From NCBI GenBank assembly GCA_965202905.1, contig OZ241868.1:2728001-2792000 (forward strand): a DNA stretch of 64,000 bases, given 5' to 3'. Under the pieces are notes generated by a model. It was not told where the DNA came from. It worked only from the letters and a program-made list of their open reading frames with translations, and searched no databases. The translations under genes and the position numbers were made by a program. Position 1 is the stretch's first letter. The number at the start of each line of letters is the position of its first letter. This document shows, in pieces, positions 1 to 7,105 of the stretch. This DNA is from CAYFYS01 sp965202905 (GTDB lineage Bacteria > Pseudomonadota > Alphaproteobacteria > MPNO01).

Positions 1-2
1 AG

Positions 3-1013
3 CAACTTCTCAACGAGCGGCTGGAGATCACGACCTTCGTCGAATCCTGCCTGATGCGGGTCGATGCGCACGGCGAGATCACCGCGGTGATGGCGACCAC
101 GACCTCGGGCCAGGGCCACGAGACCCTGGTGGCGACGATCGCCGGCGAGGAGCTCGAGCGCGACCCCGACGACATCCGGGTCACCCACGCCGATTCGCTG
201 GAGGCGCTGCCGACCCGCAGCCCGGTGGCGAGCCGGATGGCGATCGTGCTGGGCGGCGCGACCTCGCAAGCCGCACGCAAGATCAAGACGAAGATGGTCG
301 GGATCGCCGCCCACAACCTGGGCGTCGGGATCGAGCGGATCGAATACCAGGCGGGCGCGTTCTTCGTCATCGGCGAGCCCTCGCGCAAGCTCGCCTGGGA
401 GGAGATCGCCTCCATCGCCCATCGCCAGATCCACAAGATGCCGCCCGGGGTGGAGCCGTGCCTGCAGGAGATGTCGGTCCTTCAGGTGCCCGGCGCCTCG
501 GGCCAGCTTCCCGACGAGAACGGCGAGATCCAGCTCTACCCCTGTTTTTCGTTCCAGGCGCATGTGCCGTTCGTCGAGATCGACCCGGGCACCGGCAAGA
601 TCGAGGTCACCGACTACGCCATCGCCCATGACTGCGGCACGGTGATCAACCCCGACATCGTGCGCGGCATGATCATCGGCGGCCTGGCCCACGGGGTGGG
701 CGCGGCGCTGTTCGAGAAATTCGCCTATGACGAGTCCGGTCAGTTCCTGGCCGGCTCGTTCGTCGACTACCTGCTGCCGTCTGCGATGGAAATCCCGCTG
801 GTCCGGGACGTCGAGCACTGCACGCCGTCGCCCAAGACCTCGCTCGGCCAGAAGGGCTCCGGCGAGGGCGGCTATCTGGGGGCGCCGGCGGCGGTGGCAA
901 GCGCCGTCAACGACGCGCTCGCGCCGCTCGGCATCTCCATCGCGGAGCTGCCGATGCGGCTGTCCGACATCGAGGCGGCGATCGACGCCGGGCGCACGGA
1001 GCGCCCGGCATGA
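3..1013 (+). CDS. Molybdenum hydroxylase (xanthine/CO dehydrogenase family) large subunit, C-terminal part
   Basis: The reading frame is open from the first bases of the window, so the 5' part lies outside. About 336 residues of the molybdopterin-binding C-terminal half are present. Visible family features are a GQGHET motif about 40 residues in, an internal DCGT stretch of the kind that follows the YxIxHDCG pattern, and near the end GQKGSGEGG, which carries the active-site glutamate of xanthine oxidase/CoxL-type enzymes. Such subunits bind the molybdenum-cytosine-dinucleotide cofactor and hydroxylate small substrates together with FAD and [2Fe-2S] subunits. Those partners would lie upstream and cannot be seen, so the substrate cannot be named. 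The family assignment is firm; the exact enzyme is unknown. Confidence 0.9.
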   Translation, partial: QLLNERLEITTFVESCLMRVDAHGEITAVMATTTSGQGHETLVATIAGEELERDPDDIRVTHADSLEALPTRSPVASRMAIVLGGATSQAARKIKTKMVGIAAHNLGVGIERIEYQAGAFFVIGEPSRKLAWEEIASIAHRQIHKMPPGVEPCLQEMSVLQVPGASGQLPDENGEIQLYPCFSFQAHVPFVEIDPGTGKIEVTDYAIAHDCGTVINPDIVRGMIIGGLAHGVGAALFEKFAYDESGQFLAGSFVDYLLPSAMEIPLVRDVEHCTPSPKTSLGQKGSGEGGYLGAPAAVASAVNDALAPLGISIAELPMRLSDIEAAIDAGRTERPA

Positions 1014-1150
1014 TCATCGACGACGCCCATTCGCACCACGCGCGCACCACGCACCACGCGCCGGAGCCCGCCGAGATGGTCTGCGATTCGGCGCTGGACG
1101 AGGCCGCGACCGCGGCTATTCCCGGCGGAACCGCCCGGCGCCCGTCCCGT

Positions 1151-1178
1151 ATCGGCGGGGCGGGATCGGCGGGGCGGG
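1151..1178. repeat. 14-bp perfect tandem duplication in a spacer
   Basis: The unit ATCGGCGGGGCGGG occurs twice in direct succession, in the 213-bp spacer between the molybdenum hydroxylase gene and the CinA/ArsC gene. A second short duplication based on GGCGGCGCTT follows closely at about 1192-1215. The spacer contains no convincing gene. Confidence 0.8.
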
Positions 1179-1226
1179 GAGCGCCTGAACGGCGGCGCTT
1201 GCGGCGGCGCTTGCCGGGAGTCGGCC

Positions 1227-2108
1227 ATGAGTGAGTTGGAATCGCTGTCCGGAACGGTCGCCGGGCTTCTGATCGAACGGCGCCAGACGGTCTCGGTCTC
1301 CGAATCCGCGTGCGGCGGGCTGATCTCGGCCGCGCTGATCGCGATCCCGGGCGCATCGGCCTGTTTCCTGGGCGGCGGGGTCATCTACACGAGACAGGCG
1401 CGGCGCGGCCTGTTGCGGCTGACCGCCGCCCAATCGCGCCAGCGCGGCGCGACGCAGGACTACGCGCTGCTCACCGCGCGCACGATCCGCGCCCGGCTGG
1501 GCTCGACCTGGGCGCTGGGCGAGAGCGGCGCGGCCGGGCCGACGGGCAACCGCTACGGCGACGCTTCGGGCCATGCCTGTTTCGCCGTCAGCGGCCCGAT
1601 CGAGCGTTGTCTGACCATCGAGACCGGCGACGACGACCGCGAGGCCAATATGTGGCGCTTCGCCAAGGCGGGGCTCGACCTTCTGGAGCGCATGATCGTC
1701 GCCTGCGGCGAGACGGCGACGGTCTACGGCATCGGCAATTGCGACGCCTGCCGGGCCGCCCGGCAGTGGTTCGACCGGGAGCGCATCGCCTACCGGTTCC
1801 ACAATGTCGACACCGGGGGGCTGGAGGCGACGACCCTGAACGCCTGGATCGGCGAGCACGGCTGGGAGGCGTTGCTCAACCGGCGCAGCAAGACTTGGCG
1901 CGCGCTGCCCGAGACGGTGCGCAAGGCGATCGGCCCGGTCTCGGCCGCTTCCCTCATGCTCGCCCACCCCAAGCTCATCCGCCGCCCGGTGATCGATTTC
2001 GGCGAGCGTTCGCTGATCGGCTTCGACCAGGACATCTGCGCGGCGGTCGGGGAGATACGGCGCCAGGGCCGGCCGGCGGATCCGCCTCGACGCTCTTCCG
2101 GGCGGTGA
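1227..2108 (+). CDS. CinA/PncC-like domain fused to an ArsC/Spx-like (YffB) domain
   Basis: The 293-residue protein has two recognisable parts. Residues ~5-160 resemble the CinA C-terminal (nicotinamide-nucleotide amidase, PncC) family, with ESACGG where ESCTGG is usual, then IPGAS and a GxxGPTG segment. Residues ~165-280 resemble the ArsC/Spx/YffB thioredoxin-like family: VYGIGNCDACRAAR with a CxxC pair, a KTWR region and a late RRPVI motif (cis-Pro region). These are normally separate genes. An in-frame ATG at 1691 could give an independent ArsC-like product, but it has no clear ribosome-binding site. The last ~15 codons and the stop lie inside a dispersed repeat (2066-2118), so the natural C-terminus was probably altered by that element. 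Activity is unproven for both halves. The start at 1227 follows a GGGAGT-like site. Confidence 0.75.
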   Translation: MSELESLSGTVAGLLIERRQTVSVSESACGGLISAALIAIPGASACFLGGGVIYTRQARRGLLRLTAAQSRQRGATQDYALLTARTIRARLGSTWALGESGAAGPTGNRYGDASGHACFAVSGPIERCLTIETGDDDREANMWRFAKAGLDLLERMIVACGETATVYGIGNCDACRAARQWFDRERIAYRFHNVDTGGLEATTLNAWIGEHGWEALLNRRSKTWRALPETVRKAIGPVSAASLMLAHPKLIRRPVIDFGERSLIGFDQDICAAVGEIRRQGRPADPPRRSSGR

Positions 2109-2118
2109 CGCCGGCGCG
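2066..2118. repeat. Dispersed ~52-bp repeat, copy 1 (palindromic core)
   Basis: This stretch is nearly identical to 4509-4561, with a handful of differences and one base of length. Its centre is the 12-bp perfect palindrome GGCGGATCCGCC and it ends in GACGCCGGCGCG. The copy provides the stop codon of the CinA/ArsC fusion gene. Both copies border the decayed 2.1-4.6 kb region, which suggests a REP-like intergenic element that also occurs elsewhere in the genome (inference). Confidence 0.75.
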
Positions 2119-2146
2119 CCCGACATCGGCGAATCGAGGCTTCCCT

Positions 2147-2188
2147 GGAATCGAGCATCCGGAATCGAGCACCCGGGATCGAGCATCG
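2147..2188. repeat. Three 14-bp tandem units
   Basis: Three successive units follow the pattern GGAATCGAGCATCC, with one or two changes in units 2 and 3. They lie in non-coding sequence just after repeat copy 1. Confidence 0.8.
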
Positions 2189-2429
2189 ACGCCGACGCCT
2201 CGGCAGTCGAAGCGTTCCCGGCTACTCCAGGCCGAACGACCCCAGCAACTCCTCGCGGCTCAGGAGAAGGCGGCAGAGATGGGAGAATAGCCTTGCAGAA
2301 CTGCCTTTCCGAAGTATCGGGGATTGTCCGGCCCTGGCGTATTACCGTTTTTCGTCACTTGCACCAGCACCTTATCCCCACCTGTCAGGGGGAATAGAAC
2401 GGTGTCCGGACCGTTCGCGCCGAAGCCTT

Positions 2430-2716
2430 GCTTCAGCATCAAATCAGCGCTGCGGGATTGCCCCGGGCACGGCGTTTCGTTGACGCCGCCGCTTTCTGGA
2501 GGCGGTTCGGCAGGCGCCGGATCGGCTCGTCGGGATCGTCGAGGCCGACGAGACGTTTGTTCTCGAGAGCCGAAAGGGGGGAGAGCGGAAGCTGGACCGC
2601 AAGCCACGCCGGCGCGGCCCTCGGCCCCACCCTGCCCGCTCTCAACGCAGAGAGCGTGAAGAAGGCGCTGGAGCCGGTCGTCGCGCGGGACGCCTTGCTC
2701 GTCTCCGACGCCAGCC
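2430..2716 (+). pseudogene. IS1595-family transposase fragment (N-terminal and central part)
   Basis: Reading across frames reveals a decayed ISXO2-like transposase. Upstream of 2481 the frame reads CGIAPGTAFR. A TGA at 2481-2483 sits where this family normally has Trp (FRWRHRF). The same frame then continues RFLEAVRQAPDRLVG and IVEADETFVLESRKG, which carries the first catalytic Asp of the DDE domain. After a frame change near 2570-2600 the reading continues as ALEPVVARDALLVSD, where the second Asp is expected. Similarity stops at about 2716, where the duplicated lasso-like unit begins. The nonsense codon, the frameshift and the missing end make it non-functional. The 2109-2429 stretch before it shows only short repeats and possible IS end sequence, and no intact gene. 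Confidence 0.8.
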
Positions 2717-2726
2717 GCTGCGACAG

Positions 2727-3012
2727 TCGGACAAACGGCAGGGAACCCGTACCGGACAACTCGGAACGTTCTCGACAGAGACCGACTAAACGCTTGCGGC
2801 GGCGTCAGCAACGATCTACCTTACGGATCTGCGCCGTGCCCCACCGTGTGGGGTGTCCAGACCGGCCGAGGCTTGGAAAGAGGAATGAGGCATGAAAAAG
2901 ATCGTCGAGACTTTCACCACCACCCCCGCGAAGGACAGCAGCGCGGAGTTGACACGCTGGACCCGGCCGACGATCCACGAACTGGGCCGCGTCCAGGGGA
3001 CGGAAAGCGGCG
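2727..3012. repeat. Duplicated ~290-bp unit, copy 1 (upstream region plus leader of the lasso-like gene)
   Basis: This segment matches 3233-3521 with about a dozen base differences and one 3-base indel by eye. It covers ~165 bp upstream of the small gene, a hairpin CCCCAC-CGT-GTGGGG (2839-2853), the ribosome-binding region and the leader-peptide codons. Similarity ends abruptly right after the codons for the leader's last residues, where the core sequences begin. The hairpin lies ~39 bp before the start codon and is conserved in both copies; it could have a regulatory role (inference). Confidence 0.9.
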
Positions 3013-3062
3013 CCCACGTCATAACCGTAGAGAATAACCATGACAGGCCCCTTGATTCGTAG
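2892..3062 (+). CDS. Lasso-peptide-like RiPP precursor, copy 1
   Basis: This 56-residue peptide is preceded by a purine-rich GGAAAGAGGAATGAGG region. Residues 1-39 form a leader with WTRPTIHELG, matching the YxxPxLxxxG motif that lasso-peptide RRE (B1) proteins recognise, followed by a threonine six residues later and SG. The predicted core is GAHVITVE followed by NNHDRPLDS, 17 residues with Gly1 and Glu8. That suits a Gly1-Glu8 macrolactam; if Ser is taken as residue 1 the acceptor is Glu9. The Thr is at -3 relative to Gly1, whereas -2 is usual, which is a caveat. No protease, RRE protein or asparagine-synthase-like cyclase is encoded nearby. The 3' end overlaps, on the opposite strand, what looks like the tail of an IS1595 transposase fragment, so this core may have been altered by that insertion. 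Confidence 0.6.
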   Translation: MKKIVETFTTTPAKDSSAELTRWTRPTIHELGRVQGTESGAHVITVENNHDRPLDS

Positions 3063-3240
3063 GCATTGCCTGGTCATCGTCGCCTCGAGACAGGCTCCCG
3101 GCGACGGCGGCTCGCCGGGTTCGACGAGATGGAACCATCTGCAGTGAGCTGAGGCCGCCGCGGACCCGCTCGCCGGCGTCGTCGATGCTTTGGTGGGGGA
3201 TGTCGAGCGCCGCTGCGCCAGCGACGACAGAATCGGACAA
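3040..3240 (-). pseudogene. IS1595-family transposase fragment (C-terminal part, opposite orientation)
   Basis: On the minus strand the frame reads ALDIPHQSIDDAGERVRGG, which resembles the IPHQ..N.SAGERVRG region that holds the last catalytic Glu in ISXO2-like transposases. After a frame change it continues WFHLVEPGEPPSPGACLEA, like the family's C-terminal end. The expected HIQTVNSRH stretch is garbled or deleted. Together with the plus-strand fragment at 2430-2716, the two halves of such a transposase lie on opposite strands around precursor copy 1. The assignment rests on motif memory only and is moderately confident. Confidence 0.5.
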
Positions 3241-3521
3241 ACGGCAGGAAACCCGTACCGGACAACTCGGAACGTTCTCGACAGAGCCCGGCCAAACGCT
3301 TGCGGCAGCGTCAGCAACGATCTACCTCACGGATCTGCGTCGCGCCCCACCGTGTGGGGTGTCCAGACCGGCCGGGGCTTGGAAGGAGGAATGAGGCATG
3401 AAAAAGATCGTCGAGGCTTTCACCACCACCACCCCCGCGAAGGACAGCAGCGCGGAGTTGACACGCTGGACCCGGCCGACGATCCACGAACTGGGCCGCG
3501 TCCAGGGGACGGAAAGCGGCG
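3233..3521. repeat. Duplicated ~290-bp unit, copy 2
   Basis: This is the second copy of the unit at 2727-3012, offset by 506 bp. It has the same hairpin (3345-3359), the same start region (here GGAAGGAGG, a better Shine-Dalgarno) and one extra Thr codon in the leader. It diverges from copy 1 exactly at the leader/core boundary. Confidence 0.9.
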
Positions 3522-3571
3522 TGAACCTTGCAGAGATAGAAAATTCGGGTTACAATGAGGGGCCATCATGA
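3398..3571 (+). CDS. Lasso-peptide-like RiPP precursor, copy 2
   Basis: This 57-residue peptide has a GGAAGGAGG site about 7 bases upstream. The leader is almost identical to copy 1, with one Ala-for-Thr change and one extra Thr, and it includes WTRPTIHELG. The predicted core is GVNLAEIE followed by NSGYNEGPS. It is again 17 residues, with Gly1, Glu8, Asn9 and the final Ser shared with copy 1 and nearly everything else different. An identical leader followed by a variable core with a fixed acceptor position is the pattern expected of paralogous RiPP precursors. The stop codon overlaps an ATG (ATGA, 3568-3571), as when a biosynthetic gene follows, but that frame stops after 11 codons. I see no maturation genes in the window. 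Function is inferred. Confidence 0.65.
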   Translation: MKKIVEAFTTTTPAKDSSAELTRWTRPTIHELGRVQGTESGVNLAEIENSGYNEGPS

Positions 3572-4300
3572 CGCACGGCCGCCCTCGGTCTGCGGGCGGA
3601 TAGCGCGGCGTCGGCTACATGGCGCTGCGGGTTCTACGCCGGACAGGCGCCCGACGCCGGCGCCCTGAAGGCCCTCGGCGGACAGACCCCCGAAAGTATT
3701 TCGACCGACGAACGGCCGGCCGGAACCCTCCCGCCTCACATGCCCTGAACCGGGGCGCGCTTTCGACATTTCCGGGGGATCCCGCAATCGTCCTCCCTGC
3801 ATCCGGCAGGGGCAAGTCCGGGTAGGGTATTCCCGCCGTGTCCGGCGTCTCTTATCGGCGTATCCCGATTCAACGCCAACCCGACCGCTGCGCGCGCCCG
3901 CGGCGAGTGGCGGCGGATCGAGCGCACCGCCGAAGCGCTGCCCTGGCTGCGCTATGACCATGCGCAGAGCCTCCTCCGCGCGAAGGCCACCGCCGGACCG
4001 CCCGGGCCGGCCGGCGTCAACGACTACATCGCCGACGGGCGATGGTCCAGGCCGCAGGCGGCGATCCCGCCGCCTCGGGCTTCGTCGGCCGCTTTCACGA
4101 CCGGCTGCGCGACGAGCCGCTGCGCTCCTCGCTGCCCGCCATCTTCGACGGCGGCGTGGTGACCTGCCCGAACGGCGTGCAGGATTGCCGGCCCGTCTTC
4201 CTCACGGGCGCGGCGCCGGCCGGGCTTGTGGTACACCGCCGACGGCCGCAGCGCCTCGCCCGGCCTGTTCCGACTGTTCTGATGGCCGAGCCGACCCCGC
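3572..4300 (+). pseudogene. Decayed coding sequence, unrecognised
   Basis: No intact gene is present, but fragments look like former protein-coding sequence in shifting plus-strand frames. From about 3870 one frame reads ARGEWRRIERTAEALPWLRY. From about 4050 another reads GFVGRFHDRLRDEPLRSSL and DGGVVTCPNGVQDCRPVF. A third ends WYTADGRSASPGLFRLF with a stop at 4280-4282. A further open stretch directly after precursor 2 (about 3572-3750) contains WRCGFYAGQAPDAGALKAL. I do not recognise a family. Remains of lasso biosynthesis genes would be attractive given the position, but I cannot support that from motifs. Confidence 0.35.
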
Positions 4301-4375
4301 GAAACCGCCCGGATCTACCGCCGTTTCAGCGCCCCTGAAACGCCCCGTAAATCCCCGTGCAAGCCCCGTGCAAGC

Positions 4376-4480
4376 CCGGATTCACAAAGACTTTCCGCCG
4401 CCCCGCAGCCCCGCCGAAATCCCCCCAACCCCTGGGTTTCCGGGATCTTCCCGGCATCTTCCGGATTCACAAAGACTTTC
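4376..4480. repeat. Two 20-bp direct repeats 85 bp apart
   Basis: The sequence CCGGATTCACAAAGACTTTC is found exactly at 4376-4395 and 4461-4480. A shorter duplication (CCCCGTGCAAG) lies just before, at about 4354-4374. The stretch 4301-4582 contains no gene; it holds these repeats and dispersed repeat copy 2. Confidence 0.85.
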
Positions 4481-4508
4481 GTCCCCCGACATTGGCCAGC
4501 ATCGGCCC

Positions 4509-4561
4509 GGGCCGGCCGGCGGATCCGCCTCGAACTTCTCCCGGGCGGCGACGCCGGCGCG
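4509..4561. repeat. Dispersed ~52-bp repeat, copy 2
   Basis: This is the second copy of the element at 2066-2118, with the same GGCGGATCCGCC palindrome and GACGCCGGCGCG end. It lies 21 bp beyond the stop codon of the ybbP-like gene, which is transcribed towards it. Confidence 0.75.
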
Positions 4562-4582
4562 TTTGTAAATCGAGCGCCCCGC

Positions 4583-7105
4583 CTACTCGTTCCGCAGCAG
4601 CGGCGCGGCCTTTTGGCCGAGCGCCCGCCACGTCCCGACGAAGCCGAAGGCAAGCGTCAAGACGGCCGAGACCGCCGCGGTGGCGATAACGATCTCGGGC
4701 TGAAAGACCCACTCGATGCGCATCACGAAACGGGCGACCGCCCAGGCGGAGAGCGTGCCGAGCGCGGCGGCGATCGCCGCGGTCGCGATTCCCAGGAGCC
4801 CGTATTCGATCGCATAGGCCTGGAGTACGCGCCCGCGGGTCGCGCCCAGCACCTTGAGCACCACCGCGTCATAGACCCGGCGGCGGTGGCCGGCCGCGGC
4901 GGCGCCGGCCAGCACCAGAACCCCGGCCGCCAGCGTCACCGAGGCCGCCGCCCGCACGGCGGCCGCAACCCGGTCGAGCAGCGCCTGGACCAGCGCCAGG
5001 ACCTCGGCCACACGGATCGCAGTGACATTGGCGAACCGGTCGGTGACCGCGGTCTCGATATCGGTCAGCGAGGCCGGCCGCGCGCCCACGGTGGCAAGCT
5101 GGGTCTGCGGCGCGCCTTCGAGCACGCCGGGCGAGAACACCATCACGAAGTTGATGCGCAGCGAGCGCCAGAGCACCTCGCGGATATTGGCGACGCGGCC
5201 GGTTATCTCGCGGCCCAGCACGTTGACGCTCAGATCGTCGCCGATGCCGAGCCCGAGCCCGTAGGCGGCGCCGGCCGAGAGCGAGATCAGCGGCGGTCCG
5301 GCATAGTCCGGCGGCCACCAGGAGCCGGCCAGAAGCCGGGCGCCGGCGACCGGCTCCGCCGACCAGGTTATGCCGCGACTGCCGCGCAGCAGCCAGCGGG
5401 CGTCGGGGTCGATCGACGCGCGGGCGGCCGGCGTGCCGTCGATCGCGGTGATCCGGCCGCGCAGCATCGGCACGCGCGCGAGATCCGCGCCGGCGTCGAC
5501 CTGCCGGACGGTCTCCTCGAACGCGGGCGCCTGCTCGGGCTGGAGATCGACGAAATAGAAATCCGGCGCCCGGGCGGGCAGGCTGCGCTCGATCTGATCG
5601 CGCAGATTGCCCTCGATCGAGGCCACGGCGACCAGCACGGTGAGCCCGAGACCGAGCGAGAGCACGACCTTCGAGGTCGGCGCGCCCGGGCGGTGGAGGT
5701 TGGCGAGCGCGAGCCGCAGCGTCGGGCCGCGCACGCCGCCGATCCGCGCCGCGCCGCGTTCCAGGCCGAGGCCGGCCAGGCGGAACAGCGCGAAGGCCGC
5801 CGCCGCGCCGCCGATGAACCACATCGCGAGCCCGCGGTCGTTCGCCGCCGCCAGCACAAGACCGGCAAGCGCGAGCGCCGCCAGCGCGGTTGCCGCGATC
5901 GCCCAGGGCCGCGGGGCCACGCGGGCGGGCGCCACGGAGTCGCGGAACAGCGCCGAGCCCGGCGCCTGGCAGGCGCGGGCGAGCGGCCACAGCGAAAAGA
6001 CCAGCGCGGTCAGGACGCCGTAGGCCGCGGCCAGGCCCAGCACGTCCGGGTAGACTCCGAACCGGCCGGTCACCTGGAGCGCCGAGGTGATCGCCTCGGC
6101 CGCGATCAACGGCGCCGCGACCCCGATGGCGAGCCCGGCGGCGATGCCGACCGCCGCCATGACGGCAATCTGGAACAGGTAGATTCCGAAGATGGCGCCC
6201 GACGGGGCGCCGATGCATTTGAGCGTCGCGATGGTCGCCATGCGCCCGCCGAGATAGTGGCCGACCGCGTTGCCGACGCCGACCCCGCCCACGAGCAGCG
6301 CGGTCAGCCCGATCAGGGTCATGAAGATCCCGGTCCGCTGGACGAGCCGGCCGGTCGCGGGCGACGCGTTGGTCCGGTCGCGGATCCGCCATGCGGCCGC
6401 GGGGAAGCGCTCGCCCAGCGCGCCGCGCCAGGTATCGGGCTCGACACCGGCGGGCAACCGGATTTTGTAGTGATAGCGCACCAGGCTGCCCGGCCGGATC
6501 AGCCCGGTCGCGGCCAGACTCCCGGTCGCCACCATCACCCGCGGGCCGAGGCCGATCAGCCCGCCGCTGCCCAGCCGGTCGGGCTCATGCCCGATCGCCG
6601 CGCGGACCTCGAAGGCGGCGTCGCCGATGACGATCTTTCCGCCGCGTTCGATGCCCAGCCGGCGCAGCAACCGCGCCTCGACCGCGGCCCCCCAGAGACC
6701 GTTCTTCAGGGCAAGCGCCGTCTCCGCCGGCTGGTCGGGAACCAGCGCGAGCGCGCCGTAGAGCGGGTAAAGCCGGTCGACCGCCTTGAGCTCGACCAGC
6801 GCGCGGCGGCGGCTGTCGCCGGTGCGCGCCATCGAGCGCATGGTCAAGGACCGGGCGGCCGTCGCGCTGTCGTTCAGCCAGCGGCGCTGTTCGTCGGAGA
6901 CGTCGCGGTGGAGGAGGCTGAGCGCAACGTCGCCGCCCAGCATGGTGCGGCCGTCGGCCTCGAGGCCTGCGCGGATCGCCTCGGCGGTCGAGCCGATCGC
7001 CGCGACCGCGCCGACCCCCAGCGCGAGGCAGGCGATGAAGATCCGGAAGCCACCGAGGCCGCCCCGCAGTTCGCGCAGCGCCAGCCTGACGATCACGCCG
7101 CTCAT
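4583..7105 (-). CDS. ybbP: FtsX-like ABC exporter permease, YbbP family
   Basis: The 840-residue inner-membrane protein has the architecture of YbbP. An N-terminal transmembrane helix (residues ~15-40) is followed by a large periplasmic domain, three to four helices around 265-380, further helices near 400-440, a second periplasmic domain (~480-680), and a C-terminal FtsX bundle (~715-830). The start ATG overlaps the stop of ybbA (ATGA), so the two are translationally coupled. In E. coli ybbA-ybbP lie divergent from tesA, exactly as here. The complex is annotated as an exporter linked to lysophospholipase; its substrate is not settled. Confidence 0.88.
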   Translation of the reverse strand: MSGVIVRLALRELRGGLGGFRIFIACLALGVGAVAAIGSTAEAIRAGLEADGRTMLGGDVALSLLHRDVSDEQRRWLNDSATAARSLTMRSMARTGDSRRRALVELKAVDRLYPLYGALALVPDQPAETALALKNGLWGAAVEARLLRRLGIERGGKIVIGDAAFEVRAAIGHEPDRLGSGGLIGLGPRVMVATGSLAATGLIRPGSLVRYHYKIRLPAGVEPDTWRGALGERFPAAAWRIRDRTNASPATGRLVQRTGIFMTLIGLTALLVGGVGVGNAVGHYLGGRMATIATLKCIGAPSGAIFGIYLFQIAVMAAVGIAAGLAIGVAAPLIAAEAITSALQVTGRFGVYPDVLGLAAAYGVLTALVFSLWPLARACQAPGSALFRDSVAPARVAPRPWAIAATALAALALAGLVLAAANDRGLAMWFIGGAAAAFALFRLAGLGLERGAARIGGVRGPTLRLALANLHRPGAPTSKVVLSLGLGLTVLVAVASIEGNLRDQIERSLPARAPDFYFVDLQPEQAPAFEETVRQVDAGADLARVPMLRGRITAIDGTPAARASIDPDARWLLRGSRGITWSAEPVAGARLLAGSWWPPDYAGPPLISLSAGAAYGLGLGIGDDLSVNVLGREITGRVANIREVLWRSLRINFVMVFSPGVLEGAPQTQLATVGARPASLTDIETAVTDRFANVTAIRVAEVLALVQALLDRVAAAVRAAASVTLAAGVLVLAGAAAAGHRRRVYDAVVLKVLGATRGRVLQAYAIEYGLLGIATAAIAAALGTLSAWAVARFVMRIEWVFQPEIVIATAAVSAVLTLAFGFVGTWRALGQKAAPLLRNE

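Noticed and set aside
1010..1234. 74-codon frame overlapping the molybdenum hydroxylase stop (ATGA)
   Set aside because: Low-complexity His/Gly/Arg composition, contains the tandem duplications, no family resemblance; treated as non-coding.
2846..3037. 63-codon frame MRHEKDRR... over precursor 1 (and its equivalent over precursor 2)
   Set aside because: It is the out-of-frame reading of the lasso-like leader; the in-frame peptide has the better start and the leader motif.
3572..4300. Remains of lasso cyclase or protease genes after precursor 2
   Set aside because: Position is suggestive, but none of the frames shows asparagine-synthase, RRE or transglutaminase motifs.
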